The notes beneath the pieces were generated by a model. It saw nothing but the letters and a program-made list of their open reading frames with translations. It ran no database searches and was not told the DNA's origin. DNA of 64,000 nucleotides from JBBRYB01 sp038238115 (GTDB lineage Bacteria; Actinomycetota; Actinomycetes; Propionibacteriales; Nocardioidaceae), in NCBI GenBank assembly GCA_038238115.1, contig JBBRYB010000019.1:1-64000 (forward strand). The letters are read 5' to 3'. Positions 15,542 through 24,274 of this stretch are shown here, one piece after another. The first letter of the stretch is position 1. Every line of letters begins with the position of its first letter. The translations under genes and the position numbers were made by a program.

Positions 15542-17695
15542 TCAAGCCGGACGGTTGCTGAGCAGGGCCGTCGCTGACGACTCAGCATGGTCGACACCGG
15601 CGCCGAAGGCCGGCACGGGAACGGGCTCTGCATGCGTGATGGCCAGTGATGTCACCGCGCGGGTGAGACAGACATAGAGGCGGCGTAGCCCGACGAGCTC
15701 GTCGGGCTCGGCGGCGGCGATGGCGGCCGGTTCCACGAGCACGACGTGGTCGAACTCCAAGCCCTTGGCGAGCGAGGCGGGTACGACGTCGACGCGGGCG
15801 TCGAGGTCGCCTTCCTCGCCGAGGACAGTGAACTCCACACCGGCGCCGCCCATGGCGACGGCGGCCCGATCGACCCAGGCGTCAGGCACGATCACGCCCA
15901 CCGATCCTTCACCGCCGTCGAGCGCGGCTTGAACGGCGGCACCTGCCGCGCGCAGCGGCTCGGGTGAGGGGATCAGCTGCAGCTCGCCCTGGGCGCGCCG
16001 TACGGAGGTCGGTGGGGTGAGCGCCGGCGCGATCGTCGGAAGGAGACGGGCGGCATACGCGATCACGTCGCCCGGGACCCGGAAACCCAGCGTGAGCTCC
16101 TCCAGGCGCGCAGCCGGCTGACCGAGGTGGGCCAGGGCCTCGTCCCAGGCTCCTACCGCCCAGGGTGTCGTCGCCTGAGCCAGGTCACCGAGAACCGTCG
16201 CCGATCCGGTGGAGCACTGGCGTCCGACGAGACGCAGCATCATGGCTGACAGGTCCTGCGCCTCGTCGAGGACGATGTGGCCGAGGCTCGGCGTGCGCTC
16301 GACCACGTCGGCTGCCTCGTCGACGAGCACGGCGTCATGCACAGACCAGGGAGCGCTGCCTGGCCCCTTGGCGGGTCTGGCCCAGCTCATGGCTGCGCGC
16401 TCGCCGTCGTTGAGCACGTCGCTGGAGCAGAACAAGAGGAAGTCCGGGTCACCGAGCAGCCGCATCACGATCCGGCGCGGGTCGACCGCCGGCCACAGGG
16501 CGTCGGCGTACTGCTTGACCGGGCGCGAGCGTGCCACCGAGTTCTGCACACGGTCGTCGGGTGAGTCACCCGACAGCTCCATCTTGACCAGGATCGCGTG
16601 GGCGAGGCGCTGCGGCAGCATCGCTCGGCCGGCGCCGTAGCGGATGTCACGGGCCTGCAGCTCAGCGACGATCTCGTCGGCTTCGTACGCCGGAACGCGC
16701 CAGCGTCGCGCTCCCAACGGCACCACCAGACCTTCCACCGCCGTGGACAGGTGGGACCACACCGCCCGCCCGATGACCGTACCCATCCGGGCGTCACCCT
16801 TGATCCTCGAGACCTCCGGCGGGTCGGTCGTCCTCACCGGCACCCGTCGCGCAAGCTCCTCCACGGTGGTCTGCCTGGCATCGATCTCGCCCAATGCCGG
16901 CAGGACGTCTGCGATGTATCGCAGGAAGGACGCGTTCGGCCCGATCACGAGCACGCCCTGGCGCCGGAGCTGGTCGCGGTGCGCATAGAGCAGGTATGCC
17001 GCCCGGTGCAGTCCCACCGCGGTCTTGCCCGTTCCAGGCGCGCCTTGCACGCAGACGCTCGTCTCGAGGTCGGCCCTGACGATATCGTCCTGCTCGGGCT
17101 GGATCGTCGCCACGATGTCACGCATGGGGCCCATCCGTGGGCGCTCGATCTCCGCCTCGACGATGGCGCTGTGCCCGCTGGCGGCGCCGGGCGTTGCGTC
17201 GGTGAGCGCCTCGTCCTCGTACGCCGTCACGACGCCGTGCTGGAACCCGAACCGCCGCCGCAGTCGCAGGCCCATCGGGTCGGTCTTGCTGGCCCGGTAG
17301 AAGGGCCGAGACACGGGCGCACGCCAGTCGACCACGAGGGGGTCCCCCGCCTCGTCGATCACATGGCGGCGGCCGATGTAGAAGCGCTCACCCGGAAGCC
17401 CCATCGACTCTGTGACAACTGGGGCGGAGTCGGCGTAGTCGAGGCGGCCGAAGAAGAGCGGGATGTCGGGGTCGTCCTCGAGCGCCTTCATCCGCTTCCA
17501 CAGTGTGAACTTCAGGTATTCGTTGGAGACCCCGTCGCCCCCGAGCGCCGACATGGAGGCGGTGCGCTCGCGCATCCGGGCCAGCGCGGCCCGGGAGTCG
17601 ACAAGGTGGCGCTGTTCCGCGCCGATCTCGGGCGCCGCCGTCGGCGCAGCGTCGCCGTGTGGGCGCGCGAGGGCCAGTGGATCGTCAGGAGGCAT
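15542..17695 (-). CDS. HelD/HelR-like UvrD-family ATPase (RNA polymerase-associated)
   Basis: A 717-residue superfamily 1 ATPase. It has the HelD N-terminus (VSNEYLKFTLWKRMKALEDD), a central RFYIGRRHVIDE / VVDWRAPVSRPFY region, Walker A GAPGTGKT (residues 218-225) with LHRAAYLLY, Walker B HIVLDEAQDLSAMMLRLV, a Q-rich motif III GDLAQATTPW and a C-terminal helicase-type domain (LAKGLEFDHVVLVEP; RRLYVCLTRAVTSL). In actinobacteria HelD/HelR binds RNA polymerase, removes it from DNA and in some species gives rifampicin tolerance. ATG 17695 (MPPDDPLALARP) was chosen; an ATG 12 codons upstream is also possible. Confidence 0.9.
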   Translation of the reverse strand: MPPDDPLALARPHGDAAPTAAPEIGAEQRHLVDSRAALARMRERTASMSALGGDGVSNEYLKFTLWKRMKALEDDPDIPLFFGRLDYADSAPVVTESMGLPGERFYIGRRHVIDEAGDPLVVDWRAPVSRPFYRASKTDPMGLRLRRRFGFQHGVVTAYEDEALTDATPGAASGHSAIVEAEIERPRMGPMRDIVATIQPEQDDIVRADLETSVCVQGAPGTGKTAVGLHRAAYLLYAHRDQLRRQGVLVIGPNASFLRYIADVLPALGEIDARQTTVEELARRVPVRTTDPPEVSRIKGDARMGTVIGRAVWSHLSTAVEGLVVPLGARRWRVPAYEADEIVAELQARDIRYGAGRAMLPQRLAHAILVKMELSGDSPDDRVQNSVARSRPVKQYADALWPAVDPRRIVMRLLGDPDFLLFCSSDVLNDGERAAMSWARPAKGPGSAPWSVHDAVLVDEAADVVERTPSLGHIVLDEAQDLSAMMLRLVGRQCSTGSATVLGDLAQATTPWAVGAWDEALAHLGQPAARLEELTLGFRVPGDVIAYAARLLPTIAPALTPPTSVRRAQGELQLIPSPEPLRAAGAAVQAALDGGEGSVGVIVPDAWVDRAAVAMGGAGVEFTVLGEEGDLDARVDVVPASLAKGLEFDHVVLVEPAAIAAAEPDELVGLRRLYVCLTRAVTSLAITHAEPVPVPAFGAGVDHAESSATALLSNRPA

Positions 17696-17798
17696 GCCGC
17701 CATCCTCGCCGATCTCGCGATGCCGGTCCACCGGCTTGCCCAGACTTCGGCTCGCCCGCGGCTCCCACCGCCGCCTCTGTCAGTCAGTCGCGGAGCAG

Positions 17799-19439
17799 TC
17801 AGGCAGTGAGGCTGTCGGCGTCGACGATCGTGTAGGCGTACCCCTGTTCGGCGAGGAACCGCTGGCGGTGCTGGGCGAAGTCGGCGTCGACGGTGTCACG
17901 TGCCACCACGGCGTAGAAGCGGGCGGTGCGGCCGTCGCCCTTGGGGCGCAGCAGCCGACCGAGGCGCTGGGCCTCCTCCTGGCGTGAGCCGAACGTGCCG
18001 GACACCTGGATGGCGACTGTCGCCTCCGGCAGGTCGACGGAGAAGTTCGCCACCTTGCTCACGACGAGCAGCGAGATCTCACCGGACCGGAACGCGGCGT
18101 AGAGCCGCTCGCGCTCCTTGACTGTCGTCTCACCCTTGATGAGCGGAGCATTGAGGCGCTCGGCCAGGTCGTCGAGCTGGTCGATGTACTGGCCGATCAC
18201 GAGCGTCGGCTCCGATGCGTTCTGGGCGACGAGCGTGGCCACGACCCCCGTCTTGGTCTCGCAGTCTGCCGCAAGCCGGTAGCGGTCCTCGGGCTCGGCG
18301 GTGCCGTAGGCGAAGCGTTCGCCGTCGGTGAGGCTGACTCTGACCTCGATGCACTCGGCGGGGGCGATGTAGCCCTGCGACTCGATGTCCTTCCACGGCG
18401 CGTCATAGCGCTTCGGGCCGATCAGCGAGAACACGTCACCCTCGCGCCCGTCCTCGCGGATCAGGGTCGCCGTGAGCCCGACCCGGCGACGGGCTTGGAG
18501 GTTGGCCGTCATCCGGAAGATCGGTGCCGGCAGCAGGTGCACCTCGTCGTAGATCACGAGCCCCCAGTCGCGGGCGTCGAGGAGTTCCAAGTGCGCATAC
18601 ACGCCCTTGCGGCGCGTCGTCATGACCTGATAGGTCGCGATCGTGACGGGTCGGATCTCCTTCCTGGCGCCGGAGTACTCGCCGATCTCGTCAGCGGTCA
18701 GGGTCGTACGCCGCATGAGCTCGTCCTTCCACTGCCGGGCCGAGACGGTGTTCGTCACCAAGATGAGCGTGGTGGCCTGGACTTGCGCCATGGTCGCGGC
18801 GCCTACCAGCGTCTTGCCCGCGCCACACGGAAGCACCACAACTCCGGAACCACCCGCCCACACCGACTCGACCGCCTCGCGCTGATAGGGCCGCAGCGCC
18901 CATCCGTCCTCGACGAGGCCGATCGGGTGGGCTTCGCCGTCGACGTAGCCCGCGAGGTCTTCGGCCGGCCAGCCGAGCTTGAGCAGAGCCTGCTTCAGGT
19001 TCCCGCGCTCCGAGGCGTGCACCACGACGGACTCGTCGTCGATGCGCTCGCCGAGCATCGGCGCGATTCGCTTGGCCCGCAGCACCTCCTCGAAGACGGC
19101 GCGTTCGCTGCTGGACAGGACCAAGCCGTGGTGCGGGTGCTTGTCCAGGCGCAGCCGGCCGTAGCGGCCCATCGTCTCGGCGATGTCGACGAGCAGCGAG
19201 TGGGGCACCGAGTAGCGCGAGAACGTGAGCAAGGCGTCCACCACCTGCTCGGCATCGTGGCCAGCCGCCCGGGCGTTCCACAGTCCGAGCGGCGTCAGCC
19301 GGTAGGTGTGGACGTGCTCAGGCGACCGCTCGAGCTCGGCGAACGCGGCGATCACCCGCCGGCAGTCACGGGCACGTGGGTGGTCGACTTCGAGCAGGAG
19401 GGTCTTGTCTGACTGGACGATCAGCGGTCCGTCGTTCAT
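17799..19439 (-). CDS. Bacterial XPB-type DNA helicase
   Basis: A 546-residue superfamily 2 helicase. The N-terminal domain (residues 1-180) matches the bacterial XPB damage-recognition region. The motor carries motif I PCGAGKT (about 204-210), motif II DEVH (298-301) and motif III TATL (323-326). Motifs V/VI include SKVANFSVDLPEATVAIQVSG and RQEEAQRLGRLLRPKGDGR. The RED motif residues of XPB are seen in IREDGREGD. The family unwinds 3'-5' and acts in repair or RNA polymerase handling. Its start overlaps the CGNR gene stop by 4 bases, implying coupling. Confidence 0.93.
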   Translation of the reverse strand: MNDGPLIVQSDKTLLLEVDHPRARDCRRVIAAFAELERSPEHVHTYRLTPLGLWNARAAGHDAEQVVDALLTFSRYSVPHSLLVDIAETMGRYGRLRLDKHPHHGLVLSSSERAVFEEVLRAKRIAPMLGERIDDESVVVHASERGNLKQALLKLGWPAEDLAGYVDGEAHPIGLVEDGWALRPYQREAVESVWAGGSGVVVLPCGAGKTLVGAATMAQVQATTLILVTNTVSARQWKDELMRRTTLTADEIGEYSGARKEIRPVTIATYQVMTTRRKGVYAHLELLDARDWGLVIYDEVHLLPAPIFRMTANLQARRRVGLTATLIREDGREGDVFSLIGPKRYDAPWKDIESQGYIAPAECIEVRVSLTDGERFAYGTAEPEDRYRLAADCETKTGVVATLVAQNASEPTLVIGQYIDQLDDLAERLNAPLIKGETTVKERERLYAAFRSGEISLLVVSKVANFSVDLPEATVAIQVSGTFGSRQEEAQRLGRLLRPKGDGRTARFYAVVARDTVDADFAQHRQRFLAEQGYAYTIVDADSLTA

Positions 19440-19963
19440 ACGTGTGCTTCAGCCTTCCGGCGGGCTCGGTAGGCGGCGACGTTGGCACGAGAGGAGCAGC
19501 GGTCGGAGCAGTAGCGGCGCGAGGAGTTCGGAGACGTGTCGACGAAGACGCGCTCGCACCGCGGCGCTGAGCACATCCCCAGGCGGGTAGGTCCGTAGTC
19601 GACCACCAGCATCGCCAGACCCATGATGCACTCGGCGGTGATCAGGGCGGAGACGGATGAGCCGCGCTCGGCGACGTGCAGGTGCCAGCTCTCACTGTCG
19701 TGTCCCGCGATGTGCGGCGACACCGGGTACTTCGAGAGCAGCGCATTGACCAGAGCCACGACGCGTTCGGGGTCGTCATCCTCGGCCGCCTCGAAGATCG
19801 GGCGGAGCTCGCGTCGCACTCGCCGAAGCGGCGCCAGGTCGCAGTCGTCGACCCGACTGCGCAGCCACTGGCGGCTGGCGAGGTGCTCGGCCAGGTCGTC
19901 ATGGGTGTCGAGAGGGGCGTTGACCAGCCCGGCAGCCAGGTCGGCGTAGCGAACGAAGTCCAC
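19436..19963 (-). CDS. CGNR zinc-finger domain protein (ABATE-type regulator)
   Basis: A 175-residue protein with an N-terminal helical ABATE-like region (FVRYADLAAGLVNAPLD) and a C-terminal CGNR finger: MCSAPRCERVFVDTSPNSS, then RRYCSDRCSSRANVAAYRAR. The four cysteines and the SRANVAAYR helix define the finger; the name residues CGNR are changed to CSSR here. Such proteins are probable DNA-binding transcription factors. It is transcribed just ahead of, and overlaps, the XPB helicase. Confidence 0.88.
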   Translation of the reverse strand: MDFVRYADLAAGLVNAPLDTHDDLAEHLASRQWLRSRVDDCDLAPLRRVRRELRPIFEAAEDDDPERVVALVNALLSKYPVSPHIAGHDSESWHLHVAERGSSVSALITAECIMGLAMLVVDYGPTRLGMCSAPRCERVFVDTSPNSSRRYCSDRCSSRANVAAYRARRKAEAHV

Positions 19964-20069
19964 GCCGTCATGGTACGGCGTTGGGGGCCCGAGGCGGTAA
20001 GGCCAGCGGTTGGGCCTGGCTGTTACATGCGGCTCGCGTGGTCATGACCCGCAGGCCCGACTCTTCGGC

Positions 20070-21920
20070 TCAGTCGACGCCTCTGATGATGTGTGCGGCG
20101 GTGATCCGGTGCAGGGGCACGCGCAGCGACTCTCGGGTGCTGCTGTCGCGCGCTTCGAGCAGACCCTCGTCGACCGATGAGGCGTGCACCAGGCGTTCGC
20201 CCGATGTGCCGCGCGGGTCGACGTACCCGAACCAGACGACCTCACCGGTCTCGACGGCCTCGCGCAGCGTGGCCAGCGGCGACTCGAGTGTCGTTTCGGG
20301 TCCCGCGCGGCCGGCTCGATCGCGCCTCCGGCCCGGCTCGGGCCCGGACCCTAACGCGGAGCCGACTTCGGACGTTGTCGGAGGATCGTCGCCTCGCCGC
20401 ACGAGCGACACGATCTCACGCAGGCGCCCTGCGTCGAGCTGCTCCACCCGTGCCGAGTCATCGGCTGGCGGCCCAGGTGAGGTGACGCTGTCACGGCCGG
20501 GTCGCCGCCTTCGGTCGTCGGTTCGGCGACGCATGCGGGCCCCGGGCGGCGCACCCGGCGCGGCGGGCTGGGAAGCGGCGGCGCGTCTCGGGGCGGATTG
20601 CCGATCGAGGTCGCGAACGAGGTACTCCAGAGGCTGGGGAATCGGCGTCCGCGACCAACGCCGGAGGGCGGCGAGGATGTCGTCAACGGTCCAGCCCAGC
20701 CGCCAGGCATGTTTCACGGAGGCCGCCGAGAAGCGGTAGACGGTGGCGCCACCTCGCGACTCGACGTCGGCGAGCGCGCCGAGATCGCGCGCGGCGTCCG
20801 GCGTCAGAGGGCCCGGGGCGACGGCGGTGAGGTCGGCCTGCACGAGCACGTGGTCCACGCGCGGCGGCAGCATGTGTGCGAGCGTGGCAGCGTCGAGCCC
20901 GGGCGCGAAGGACGCCAGCGCCCCCATGCCGGTCACGCCGATCCACGCCGCCTGGTCGAGCATCGTCATCGCCTGGCGGTCACTCCCCGCGACGCGGCGA
21001 GGGCGCTGCCAGCGAAGCCACGCGCGCAGGTCGTCGCCGGCCAGGACCCGTCCCCGCGCCATCTCGCCAAAGGCGTCCAGACACAGCCTCTTCAGCGACG
21101 CGGGGCCGCTCGACGGGTGCCTCTCGAACCAGGTGTCGACCAGCCGAACCCACTGCTCCGCCAGGTCGAGGCCTTGCCAGTCGTCGAACTCGGCAGTCGG
21201 CAGCAGCACCTCGTCAAGATCCTGGACCGTCCGGGCGAGCAGCCCGCACGCCTGCCCGATCTCGATCTCGGCGGCGGCGAGGGCGGGAGACATGTCGAGC
21301 AGACTGGCGAGACCTCGCACGTCGCGGCTCGAGAGGCCGCCGCCGCGCAGCAGCTTGGCAGGCTGCTGGCCACAGTGCTCGACAAGGACGTCCATTCGGC
21401 GTACGAACTCAAACGCCGAACCGGCCGCCACCTTGTCCACCAAGCCGGTCGACTGGGTCGGCGCCTCCTCGAAGCTCGGGGGCGTGCTCGGGGGTGGCGC
21501 TGCCAGCGGTACGTCGCCCAGCATCGACGACATCGCGCGCACCGGGCGCATCTCGTCGTGGTCCCCCCACAGCAAGCTCAGGCCGAGCAGCCGCTCGACG
21601 ACCGAGCCGACCCCGAGCGGGTCGCCGGCCCCGCGTTCCTCGGCCGCCTCGACCACCTCGGTGGCGGCGAACGTGGTCCTGCCGAGCGTCAGCGGCAGCC
21701 GACTCGCCAGAGCAGCGACCCAGAGCTCGAAGACGTTGAGTGTATCCAGCGCGGCTGTCACGGAGTGCCTGGTCGTCGCTCGAGAGGCGATCTGACTCAT
21801 GTCGCTGGGCGGCGGCAGCGCCAGGTCGGGACGAGCGGCGAGCAGCTCTTCGAGCTGGGCGTCGTCCCGTTTGCGCAGCATCTGTGTGAGCGTGCCGGGG
21901 AGCCTTGGCGAGTTGACCAT
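20070..21920 (-). CDS. Helicase-associated (XPB N-terminal-like, Helicase_C_3) protein
   Basis: A 616-residue protein starting MVNSPRLPGTLTQMLRKRDD at ATG 21920; the frame is open upstream, but that part overlaps the divergent ABC gene promoter. It resembles the actinobacterial helicase-associated family: an N-terminal LxxLLxxRPDL element (LEELLAARPDLALPPPSD), a winged-helix-like middle section and a C-terminal WYL-like stretch (GEVVWFGYVDPRGTSGERLVHA; RESLRVPLHRITAAHIIRG). No Walker motifs are present, so it is not itself a helicase. It commonly neighbours XPB genes, as here, with the CGNR gene between. Confidence 0.85.
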   Translation of the reverse strand: MVNSPRLPGTLTQMLRKRDDAQLEELLAARPDLALPPPSDMSQIASRATTRHSVTAALDTLNVFELWVAALASRLPLTLGRTTFAATEVVEAAEERGAGDPLGVGSVVERLLGLSLLWGDHDEMRPVRAMSSMLGDVPLAAPPPSTPPSFEEAPTQSTGLVDKVAAGSAFEFVRRMDVLVEHCGQQPAKLLRGGGLSSRDVRGLASLLDMSPALAAAEIEIGQACGLLARTVQDLDEVLLPTAEFDDWQGLDLAEQWVRLVDTWFERHPSSGPASLKRLCLDAFGEMARGRVLAGDDLRAWLRWQRPRRVAGSDRQAMTMLDQAAWIGVTGMGALASFAPGLDAATLAHMLPPRVDHVLVQADLTAVAPGPLTPDAARDLGALADVESRGGATVYRFSAASVKHAWRLGWTVDDILAALRRWSRTPIPQPLEYLVRDLDRQSAPRRAAASQPAAPGAPPGARMRRRTDDRRRRPGRDSVTSPGPPADDSARVEQLDAGRLREIVSLVRRGDDPPTTSEVGSALGSGPEPGRRRDRAGRAGPETTLESPLATLREAVETGEVVWFGYVDPRGTSGERLVHASSVDEGLLEARDSSTRESLRVPLHRITAAHIIRGVD

Positions 21921-22005
21921 CCCCTCCACCGTAGTTGTTGTTGTCCACGGATCCCTGGCCGCAGCATGGCAGGATTGCGCCACATCGACAGAGGGGTCAC
22001 CACTC

Positions 22006-23268
22006 ATGGCGCTCATCCAGGCGCGGGCATTGAGCAAGCAGTTCAAGGGCAAGGCGGCCGTCAAGAGCCTGTCCTTCGACGTCATCCCCGGCTCGGTCAC
22101 CGGCTTCCTCGGTCCCAACGGAGCCGGCAAGTCCACGACGATGCGGCTCATGCTCGGCCTGGACAACGGCGAAGGCGTGACGACGTACGACGGGGTCTCC
22201 TACCGCGACCTCAAGGCTCCGCTGCGCCACGTCGGCTCCGTGCTCGACGCGAAGCCGTTCCACCCCACCCGCAAGGCTGTCAACCACCTGCGCATGCTCG
22301 CGGTGTCCAACGACATCCCCACGACGCGGGTCACCGAGGTCATCAACATCGTGGGGCTGGGCGACGTGGCCAACGCTAAGCCCAAGACATTCTCGCTCGG
22401 TATGGGACAGCGGCTGGGGCTGGCCACAGCTCTGCTCGGCGACCCCGGCACGCTGATCCTCGACGAACCGGCCAACGGCCTGGACCCGCAAGGGGTGCAC
22501 TGGCTGCGCAACATGCTCAAGAGCCTCGCCCAGCAAGGTCGATCGATCTTCGTGTCGAGCCACCTGTTGTCCGAAATGGCGCTGATGGCTGACCATCTCG
22601 TCGTGCTTGGACGAGGCAGCCTGATCGCCAGCGGCAAGATGGCGGACTTCATCTCCACGAGCCACCGCAACGCCGTGGTCGTCCGCGTCGACAACCCCGA
22701 ACTGCTCACGCGTGAGCTGCGCGCCCGCAACGCAACCGTCGTGCAGGAACCAGACGGCCGGTTGGCGATCACAGCGCTGGACTCCGACGCGGTCGGAGGG
22801 CTCGCCCACGAGCTGGGCGTGCGCGTCTTCGAGCTATCCAACAGGCAGGCGACGCTGGAGGAGGCGTTCCTCGACGCCACCGGCGCCTCGGAGGAGTTCC
22901 GCGCGTCGATGGGCTTCGGTTCGTCGGCGCCAGGTGCCCTGGGCGGTCCACCGGCGTACGGCGGTCAGCCCGGCTACGGCCAACCGCCTGCGGGCTATGG
23001 GCCACCTGCCCAACAGGGCTACGGTCCGCCGCCGCAGGGGTATGGTCAACCTCCGCAGCAGGGATATGGTCAACCGCCTCAGCAGGCCTACGGCCAACAG
23101 CCGCCTCAGCAGGGATACGGCCAACCGCCTCAGCCGGCCTACGGCCAACCGCCGCCTCAGCAAGGATATGGTCAACCGCCTCAGCAGGGTCACGGCCAAC
23201 ACCCGCCCCCACCTCCGCCTCAGCCGCCGCCCGGTCGCGAGCCCACGGACGACGGAGAACCCCGATGA
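22006..23268 (+). CDS. ABC exporter ATP-binding protein with Tyr/Gln/Pro/Gly-rich tail
   Basis: A 420-residue ABC-2-type ATPase. Walker A GPNGAGKS is at residues 36-43, the signature is SLGMGQRLGLATALLG (G replaces S at the usual LSGGQ position), and Walker B is LILDEPANGLDP. The ATPase part ends near residue 305 after GASEEFRASMGFG. About 115 extra residues follow, built from imperfect YGQPPQQG-type repeats and a proline run, surely disordered. The translated repeats need many in-frame CAG/CCG/TAT codons, yet the frame stays open and overlaps the permease start as ATGA, so the tail is real. Start ATG 22006; the substrate is unknown. Confidence 0.92.
   Translation: MALIQARALSKQFKGKAAVKSLSFDVIPGSVTGFLGPNGAGKSTTMRLMLGLDNGEGVTTYDGVSYRDLKAPLRHVGSVLDAKPFHPTRKAVNHLRMLAVSNDIPTTRVTEVINIVGLGDVANAKPKTFSLGMGQRLGLATALLGDPGTLILDEPANGLDPQGVHWLRNMLKSLAQQGRSIFVSSHLLSEMALMADHLVVLGRGSLIASGKMADFISTSHRNAVVVRVDNPELLTRELRARNATVVQEPDGRLAITALDSDAVGGLAHELGVRVFELSNRQATLEEAFLDATGASEEFRASMGFGSSAPGALGGPPAYGGQPGYGQPPAGYGPPAQQGYGPPPQGYGQPPQQGYGQPPQQAYGQQPPQQGYGQPPQPAYGQPPPQQGYGQPPQQGHGQHPPPPPPQPPPGREPTDDGEPR
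22965..23235 (+). repeat. Degenerate coding repeats of the ABC ATPase tail
   Basis: Imperfect 24- to 33-base repeats with core TATGGTCAACC[TG]CC[GT]CAGCAG encode YGQPP[QA]Q-type units. About nine copies can be counted. Copies differ at third positions, arguing for selection on the peptide rather than very recent slippage. Confidence 0.75.
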
Positions 23269-24074
23269 TCGGTGCGCTGAAGTACGAGTCGGTGCGGATC
23301 AGGACGATCGCCTCGTCGTACTGGATGTCCGCGCTCGCTCTGGTCCTGACCGTGGCCATTGCGCTGATCCTCACGCTGGCCGTCAACTCGGCAATGCCGA
23401 GCGAGATGAGCCTGACTCAAGTGACGACCTGGGTCATCACGGGTGGGGGATCGGCGGTCGGGATGCCGATCGTCGCGGCCGTCTTCTTCGCGACCATGGG
23501 TGCGATGACGATGGGCCACGAGTACCGCTACGGCACCAACAAGGCGACCCTGTCGGCGCTCCCGGACCGCGTCGCCGTCCTATCAGCCAAGGTGTTGGTA
23601 CTGGCCGTGTGGGTAGCGGCGGTGTCGGTGGTGATCTTGCTCGTCGACCTTGCGATCGCCGGGGCGTTCCTGCACAACTTCGACTTCACATCCGGGGCGC
23701 TGCGGCCGATGGTCAACTACGTCGGCTACTGCGTGGGGTTCGCGCTGGCCGGGTTCAGCTTCTCAGCGATCTTCCGCAACCAGACCGGCGCCATCGTCGC
23801 GGTGCTGGTCTGGCCGCTGGTGATCGAGCCGATCGTGCTCACGATCCTGCGGGCGATCGCTGTCAACACCTCGGCGCACGTTGGCCGCATCTACAATCTG
23901 CTCCCGGCTTCGGCGGGCCGACGCAGCATGTTCGACCCCTACGACCTCTTCGCCTCGTTGGACATCCCCAACTCCGGCATCTGGGGTCTCGGAGCAAGCA
24001 CGCTGATCTACTGGGTCGCGGTGCTCGGACTGGTCGCGATCGGCTCGGCGTTCTTCATCAGACGCGACGCCTGA
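23265..24074 (+). CDS. ABC-2 type transporter permease
   Basis: A 269-residue integral membrane protein with about six hydrophobic segments, including WMSALALVLTVAIALILTLAV, VGMPIVAAVFFATMGAMTMG and a last WGLGASTLIYWVAVLGLVAIG. MGHEYRYGTNKATLSALPDR is the cytosolic coupling stretch typical of ABC-2 permeases. It overlaps the ATPase stop by 4 bases, so the two form one half-transporter pair. No substrate-binding protein is nearby, consistent with an exporter. Confidence 0.9.
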   Translation: MIGALKYESVRIRTIASSYWMSALALVLTVAIALILTLAVNSAMPSEMSLTQVTTWVITGGGSAVGMPIVAAVFFATMGAMTMGHEYRYGTNKATLSALPDRVAVLSAKVLVLAVWVAAVSVVILLVDLAIAGAFLHNFDFTSGALRPMVNYVGYCVGFALAGFSFSAIFRNQTGAIVAVLVWPLVIEPIVLTILRAIAVNTSAHVGRIYNLLPASAGRRSMFDPYDLFASLDIPNSGIWGLGASTLIYWVAVLGLVAIGSAFFIRRDA

Positions 24075-24274
24075 GGGAACGCGCGCCGTCTCGTACGACA
24101 GCACTGATCGCGTCGCGAGCCCCGGCTGAGCGAGAGTGGACACCGGACCGGCGTAGGTAAGCGAGACGGCGCTGGCGGCGACGGCGATGCGACGACGCAT
24201 CTGCACCCTCGGCAACGGAGCCTCAACCGGTGGCTCGCCGGGGACGGCGGGTCCACTTGAGTAGAGTCGCCGGC

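Noticed and set aside
16598..17809. A 403-codon plus-strand frame opposite HelD
   Set aside because: Shadow of the HelD gene, whose Walker motifs and length are normal.
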